Shown here in pieces: positions 60,086-64,000 of a stretch of DNA of 64,000 nucleotides. Every line of letters starts with the position of its first letter. Within the stretch, counting starts at the first letter, position 1. The notes under the pieces were generated by a model that was not told the DNA's origin, made no database searches, and was given only the letters and a program-made list of their open reading frames with translations. The stretch comes from Ailurus styani. Taxonomy: Eukaryota > Chordata > Mammalia > Carnivora > Ailuridae. The position numbers and the translations under genes are program-made. The stretch is from NCBI GenBank assembly GCA_002007465.1, contig LNAC01000031.1, positions 3,737,705-3,801,704 of the forward strand, written 5' to 3'.

Positions 60086-61399
60086 CTAAAAGCGGGAAGG
60101 GAAAGAAACTGTTTAGGGAGTCCTCTTCCTTTAAGATTAAATATATATATACATATTAAATTAAAGAAAAAGAAGTTTCCTAAACCCAAACTGTATTCTT
60201 AGGACACAATTTAAATTTAAAATCTGCTCATGGAGAAATTAATATTTGCTCCAACACAGCTACCATCCGACATTTCCAGCTGGTCTCTGTGTGGGTTGAA
60301 ATATGCCAGCACATCCGTGTCGTCCTCGTGGGGGAGTCTCTGGAGGACTTTTTGACAGGAATAGAGGATACACTGCCACCACGCATGGGAAATGAGAAAA
60401 GACAAACAGTAACTGTGCCGAACTGGATGTGCCGCCGGAGCCCTTGTAGAGAAGCTGATAGGGCCAGCCGGAGCAGGGGAGAGGGGGAGAGCGCGGGCCC
60501 TGGGGGCTGGCGGCAGCACGGTTTTCATCTCCCCCCTGCAGCCGGCACAGCGGAGGGGGCTTGCAGGCGAAAAGCAGCAGAGCCTGTGTCGTGGGTCCCG
60601 CATTTGAGCGATCGTCCACCGGCCCTCAAAGCAATCAGACGCCGGTCAAGGTGGCATTTTAATAAAGGCAGACGCTGCCTCCTGCCCTGCATGTCAGCCT
60701 CCCTTGCAGCCTGGAGACTCACTCTTCTCTCCTGGTGGGAAAGCCAGCTACAGGCGTATTGGCTGAGCTTTCTTTTCCATTTGTTTCCTACCTTTAAACA
60801 CCAGCTTGAAGCTCATTAATGTTAGGAATGTGAGTGAGGCATTCTTGTGAAATATGAAAAGTGGGGTTCAGGGCAGAGGAAGAAAAGATATTGTGGAAGT
60901 GTTGGAAAAGGTGGGATCAAAGCACGGGGAGGGGAGGGCGGGAGCCGTGTGGTTTGGCTGTTACCCTTGGGGCTTCTATTCCCTCAAGTGAGACTATCAG
61001 AAGGAGTCCACGTTTTTCAATAGAGCAGCACGACATTAAGCGGATGGTTCCCGAACATTGGCACTCCAGACTGCGGGCTCTCTGCAGGTGGGTTTTATGC
61101 CGTGCTCTTTGGTTGCCAGAATAGAAATCCCACATGAATTGTGCGGCAGCAGCAGGCTTCATGGAGAGCAAAGAGGATTATGTGATGTGGGGAAGTGCCT
61201 TTCTCCTTTCTTTTTCCTTTCTCTCTCTCTCTCTCTCTTTTTAATGGGAGCATTCACCTCAGAGCATGGAACCATGTCTTCAGAGCCAAAGTGAAAGGGA
61301 GGTTGGAGGCAAAGCTCTAATAATACAGGCCAAAGGGGATTTGTGCTGCCCACCCCTTCACTTCTGTCTCATGTGGAAGGATATGTGGTGAACAAGGAC
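60086..61399. other. Unique stretch with a CpG-rich core
   Basis: Repeat-free apart from a short TC run at 61219-61239. Holds the CpG-rich patch at 60410-60660. Several frames of 120-180 codons are open on both strands because of high GC content; none is family-like. Confidence 0.45.
60410..60660. promoter_or_regulatory. Small CpG-island-like patch
   Basis: By hand count about 19 CpG in 250 bp at roughly 60% G+C, against a few per kilobase in most of the window. Contains GCGCGGGCCC and GCCGCCGGAG. It may be an orphan CpG island, an enhancer or an unmethylated promoter. No TATA box or clear exon adjoins it. Confidence 0.45.
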
Positions 61400-61900
61400 T
61401 TCGAGACAAAAAATAGAAAAATGGGCAAAGAATATAAACGGACAACTCACAGACAAGGACATATAAATTACAGTTAATATGTGAAAAGACTCAGCACCCC
61501 TGCTGACTATGGAAATGTGAAGCAAAGCACAATGACTACCGTTTTGCACATTTTAGATTGACAAACATTAACACGTGTGATAGTACCCCAAGGGCCGAGA
61601 GCAGACAGGTCAATGTGGTACCAGTAGGAATGTGAATTACAACAGCCCTTCAGTAAGACAATGAAGAACTAAATTTTAAAGGTAAAAGGAAAAAAAAAAA
61701 GATCCCTAGACGCCCCCCCCCCCTTTACTCTACAGAAATAAAAAGCACCAGCATGTTGGGTGACAGAAAAACTGGAAACAACTCAAAACCATCAATCAAG
61801 GAGGTGTGAAGAATTACTCTGCATCTATATTCCAAAGTATGCAAATATCAAAAGGAAAGAAATTTATTTAATCTATAATTTAGATAAAGGGATTTAATTA
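61400..61900 (+). mobile_element. Old L1 ORF2 C-terminal fragment, plus strand
   Basis: AAAAATGGGCAAAGAATATA, AACTCACAGACAAGGACATA and AGACAGGTCAATGTGGTACC, then GAAACAACTCAAAACCATCA, follow the order of old L1 ORF2. Decayed, with a C-run at 61712. Confidence 0.65.
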
Positions 61901-62011
61901 AAATGAAAGAAGTTCTTAAAGTTACATTTCTTTAATTAAAAAAAAAAGAAAGAAATACTGCTGAGAACTCAGTTCCCAGACTGAGATCCTGCTAAATTTA
62001 GAACTGTATTT

Positions 62012-62205
62012 TTTTTTAAAGATTTTATTTATTTATTTCACAGAGGGAGAGAGATCACAAGGAGGCAGAGAGGCAGGCAGAGAGAGAGGAGGAAGCAGGC
62101 TCCCTGCTGAGCAGAGAGCCCGATGCGGGCCTCGATCCCAGGACCCTGAGATCATGACCTGAGCCGAAAGCAGAAGCTTTAACCCACTGAGCCACCCAGG
62201 CACCC
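62012..62205 (-). mobile_element. CAN-SINE, young subgroup, minus strand
   Basis: Near-consensus reverse SINE ending CTGAGCCACCCAGGCACCC. Target duplication TAGAACTGTATTT at 61999-62011 and 62206-62218. Confidence 0.98.
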
Positions 62206-62260
62206 TAGAACTGTATTTCTGACATCAATTTGTAACCTAGTCCAAATAATACGAGTGAAG

Positions 62261-62294
62261 ACAAACAAACAAACAAACAAACAAACAAACAAAA
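62261..62294. repeat. (CAAA)n simple repeat
   Basis: About eight CAAA units. Confidence 0.95.
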
Positions 62295-62628
62295 GACCCC
62301 AGAAAAATAAATGACAATACATGTCAGGATATGCCATCCCTTTGGAGGCCGGACAGCAATGGGAGTCAAGGCAAGAATGTAGAATTACGTGGTACTGTTT
62401 TTCTTGGTTGGGGCAGGGACAGAGTTGGGGATTTGAAGAACAGGGTTTGTGCTATGGAAACTGTGGGAAAGAAAAGGTTAAATATACATGGTGAGATTGT
62501 TAGATCAATCTTGCTAAGTGTGTTTTTCCAAATCTTTTGAGTTGTTACTGATGGTTTTGTCTAAGGGAATTAATGAAAGAGGTATTAACATTTCCTACCC
62601 TGGTGGAGGATTTGTTCATTTCTTCTTT
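62295..62628. other. Unique stretch, nothing recognised
   Basis: No repeat or gene recognised. Confidence 0.45.
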
Positions 62629-62646
62629 AATATTAGTTTAACTGGG

Positions 62647-62842
62647 GGTGCCTAAGTGGCTCAGTGGGTTAAAGCCTCTGCCTTCGGCTCAGGTCATGAT
62701 CTCAGGGTCCTGGAATCAAGCCCCGCATCGCATCGGGCTCCCTGCTCAGCGGGGAGCCTGCTTCCTGCTCTCTCTCTGCCTGCCTCTCCGCCTACTTGTG
62801 ATCTTTCTCTCTTTGTCAAATAAATAAATAAAATCTTTAAAA
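62647..62842 (+). mobile_element. CAN-SINE, young subgroup, plus strand
   Basis: TGCCTAAGTGGCTCAGTGGG and GGGTTAAAGCCTCTGCCTTC, with a small internal duplication CGCATCGCATCGGG. Perfect 18-bp target duplication AATATTAGTTTAACTGGG at 62629-62646 and 62843-62860. Confidence 0.98.
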
Positions 62843-63104
62843 AATATTAGTTTAACTGGGTGGTTAGACATTTAAAAAATTTTTGGTATTCATTTAACAC
62901 GTTTAGAAAACAATTTCATTCTGGTATATATTTTTTGTGTGTTTTTATGGCTATTGCAAATATTTTTATATCTTTCCAGTGAGTTAAATCTATTATGATT
63001 ATGTGATTACTGTTTGTATTCCTAGTAATGCTTTTGTGCCTTAAAATAAATTTTGTCAGATATTGATGTTGTTACACAAGTGTTCTTTTGTTTTTTCTTC
63101 TTTC

Positions 63105-63244
63105 TTTCCTCAGCTTTATTGAGCTATAATTGACATATAACATTGTTGTATAAGTTTATGGTGTACAAGGTGATGATGTGATACACACATACTGCAAAAT
63201 GATTGCAATAAGGTTAGGATATCTGTCACCTCAGGTAGTTACCA

Positions 63245-63286
<42 letters not shown>

Positions 63287-63830
63287 GAGAATATTTAAGA
63301 TTTACTCTCTTAGCAACTTTCAAGTATACGACACATTATTATTAACTGTAGTCACCATGTTGCACATTACAACCCCAGGACTTATTCTACTTATGGTTGG
63401 AAGTTTGTACCCTCTGACTAACATCTCATTTCCCTCACCCGTCAGTGCCTGGAAACCACCTATCCATTTTGCTTTTATGAGTTTTGGTTTTTTTAGCTTT
63501 CACATGTGAGATCATACAGTATTTGTCTTTCTCTGACACCCTTCACTTAACATAATGCCCTCAAGGTCCATCCATGTTGTCACCAATGACAGGGCTCCTC
63601 TTTTTTTAATGGCTGAATAATATTCCACTGCATATAAATAATACATTTTCTTTATCTGTTGATTTGTCATTGGACACTTTGGTTGTTTCCACATCTTGGC
63701 TATTGGGAATAATACTGCAGTGAATAAGGGGGTACAGATAGCTCTTTGAAATACTGATTTCATTTCCTTAAGATATGTATCCAAAAGTGGAATCTGGATC
63801 ATATGGTAGCTCTATTTTTAATTTTTTGCA
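63105..63830 (-). mobile_element. L1 3' end, minus strand
   Basis: AGCTTTATTGAGCTATAATT, TTGACATATAACATTGTTGT, then AATGGCTGAATAATATTCCA and TCTATTTTTAATTTTTTG are the reverse 3'UTR and ORF2 end of an L1MA/MB-type element. A TG microsatellite lies inside. Confidence 0.87.
63247..63285. repeat. (TG)n microsatellite in L1
   Basis: About 19 TG units, uninterrupted. Confidence 0.97.
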
Positions 63831-63939
63831 CATGTGTTCTTTTGATTGGTTTATATATTCCCATACCTCTATTTTAGGCATGTCTCTGGTTAACTGTTTT
63901 TTAAAGGTTTTTAAAGAATTTATAATTCTAACACTTGTC

Positions 63940-64000
63940 TTTTTTTTTTTTTTTTTTAATTTTATTTTTATTATTTGCCCAAGGGGTACAGGTCTGTGAA
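63940..64000 (-). mobile_element. 3' end of another L1, cut by window edge
   Basis: A T-run (63940-63957) followed by TTATTTGCCCAAGGGGTACA and GGTCTGTGAA, which resembles the reversed 3' end of a carnivore L1. Only about 40 bases of body are visible. Confidence 0.5.

Noticed and set aside
60289..60819. 176-codon plus-strand frame and 128-codon minus frame over the CpG-rich patch
   Set aside because: High GC removes stop codons on both strands; neither protein looks like a known family.

Overview
This window is nuclear DNA from a carnivoran mammal, most likely a caniform and probably a mustelid-type species. It contains at least sixteen copies, plus one split older copy, of the tRNA-derived CAN-SINE whose head reads CGCCTGGGTGGCTCAG and whose tail ends in a CT-rich stretch and AATAAATAAAATCTTT. 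Six copies share the variant head GGGTTAAAGCCTCTGCC or close to it (16080, 17169, 36310, 42924, 62012, 62647), which I associate from memory with mustelids. Species cannot be fixed from the sequence alone. I see no intact protein-coding gene, no rRNA or tRNA gene and no CRISPR-like array. The window looks like intergenic or deep intronic sequence.

Layout. 1-5 kb: unique DNA, a MER5-type hAT fragment and an old L1 with a TCTA microsatellite grown inside its ORF2. 5-12 kb: SINEs, L2 fragments, CpG-bearing unique DNA and a possible conserved element with AP-1 and RFX-type sites near 9.84 kb. 12.2-18.3 kb: ancient retroelements, namely a MaLR LTR, a broken ERVL pol remnant, a long L1 3' half and an L1 endonuclease fragment. 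18.3-34 kb: mostly unique DNA with a possible decayed pseudogene (18.3-19.1 kb), a target-site-flanked retrocopy of an mRNA 3' end (22.9-23.1 kb), L2 and MIR fragments and a possible 70-bp exon at 26.0 kb.

34.8-42.9 kb is the clearest structure: an older L1 interrupted by a full-length later L1 (35239-42330) with perfect 16-bp target-site duplications. The later L1 has a long 5'UTR carrying its own SINE, an ORF1 and ORF2 broken by frameshifts and stops, and a 28-base candidate 3' transduction. 43-64 kb: unique DNA with SINEs, MIR, L2, an MLT1-type LTR, two minus-strand L1s with TG microsatellites, a small CpG-rich patch near 60.5 kb and the start of another minus-strand L1 at the right edge.

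Nothing here acts as an operon or defence system. The interest lies in the insertion history, in a few retrotransposition by-products (a poly(A)-only insertion, a truncated mRNA retrocopy, a 3' transduction) and in a few possible regulatory or exonic islands. Repeat family names come from memory of consensus sequences and were not checked with software.
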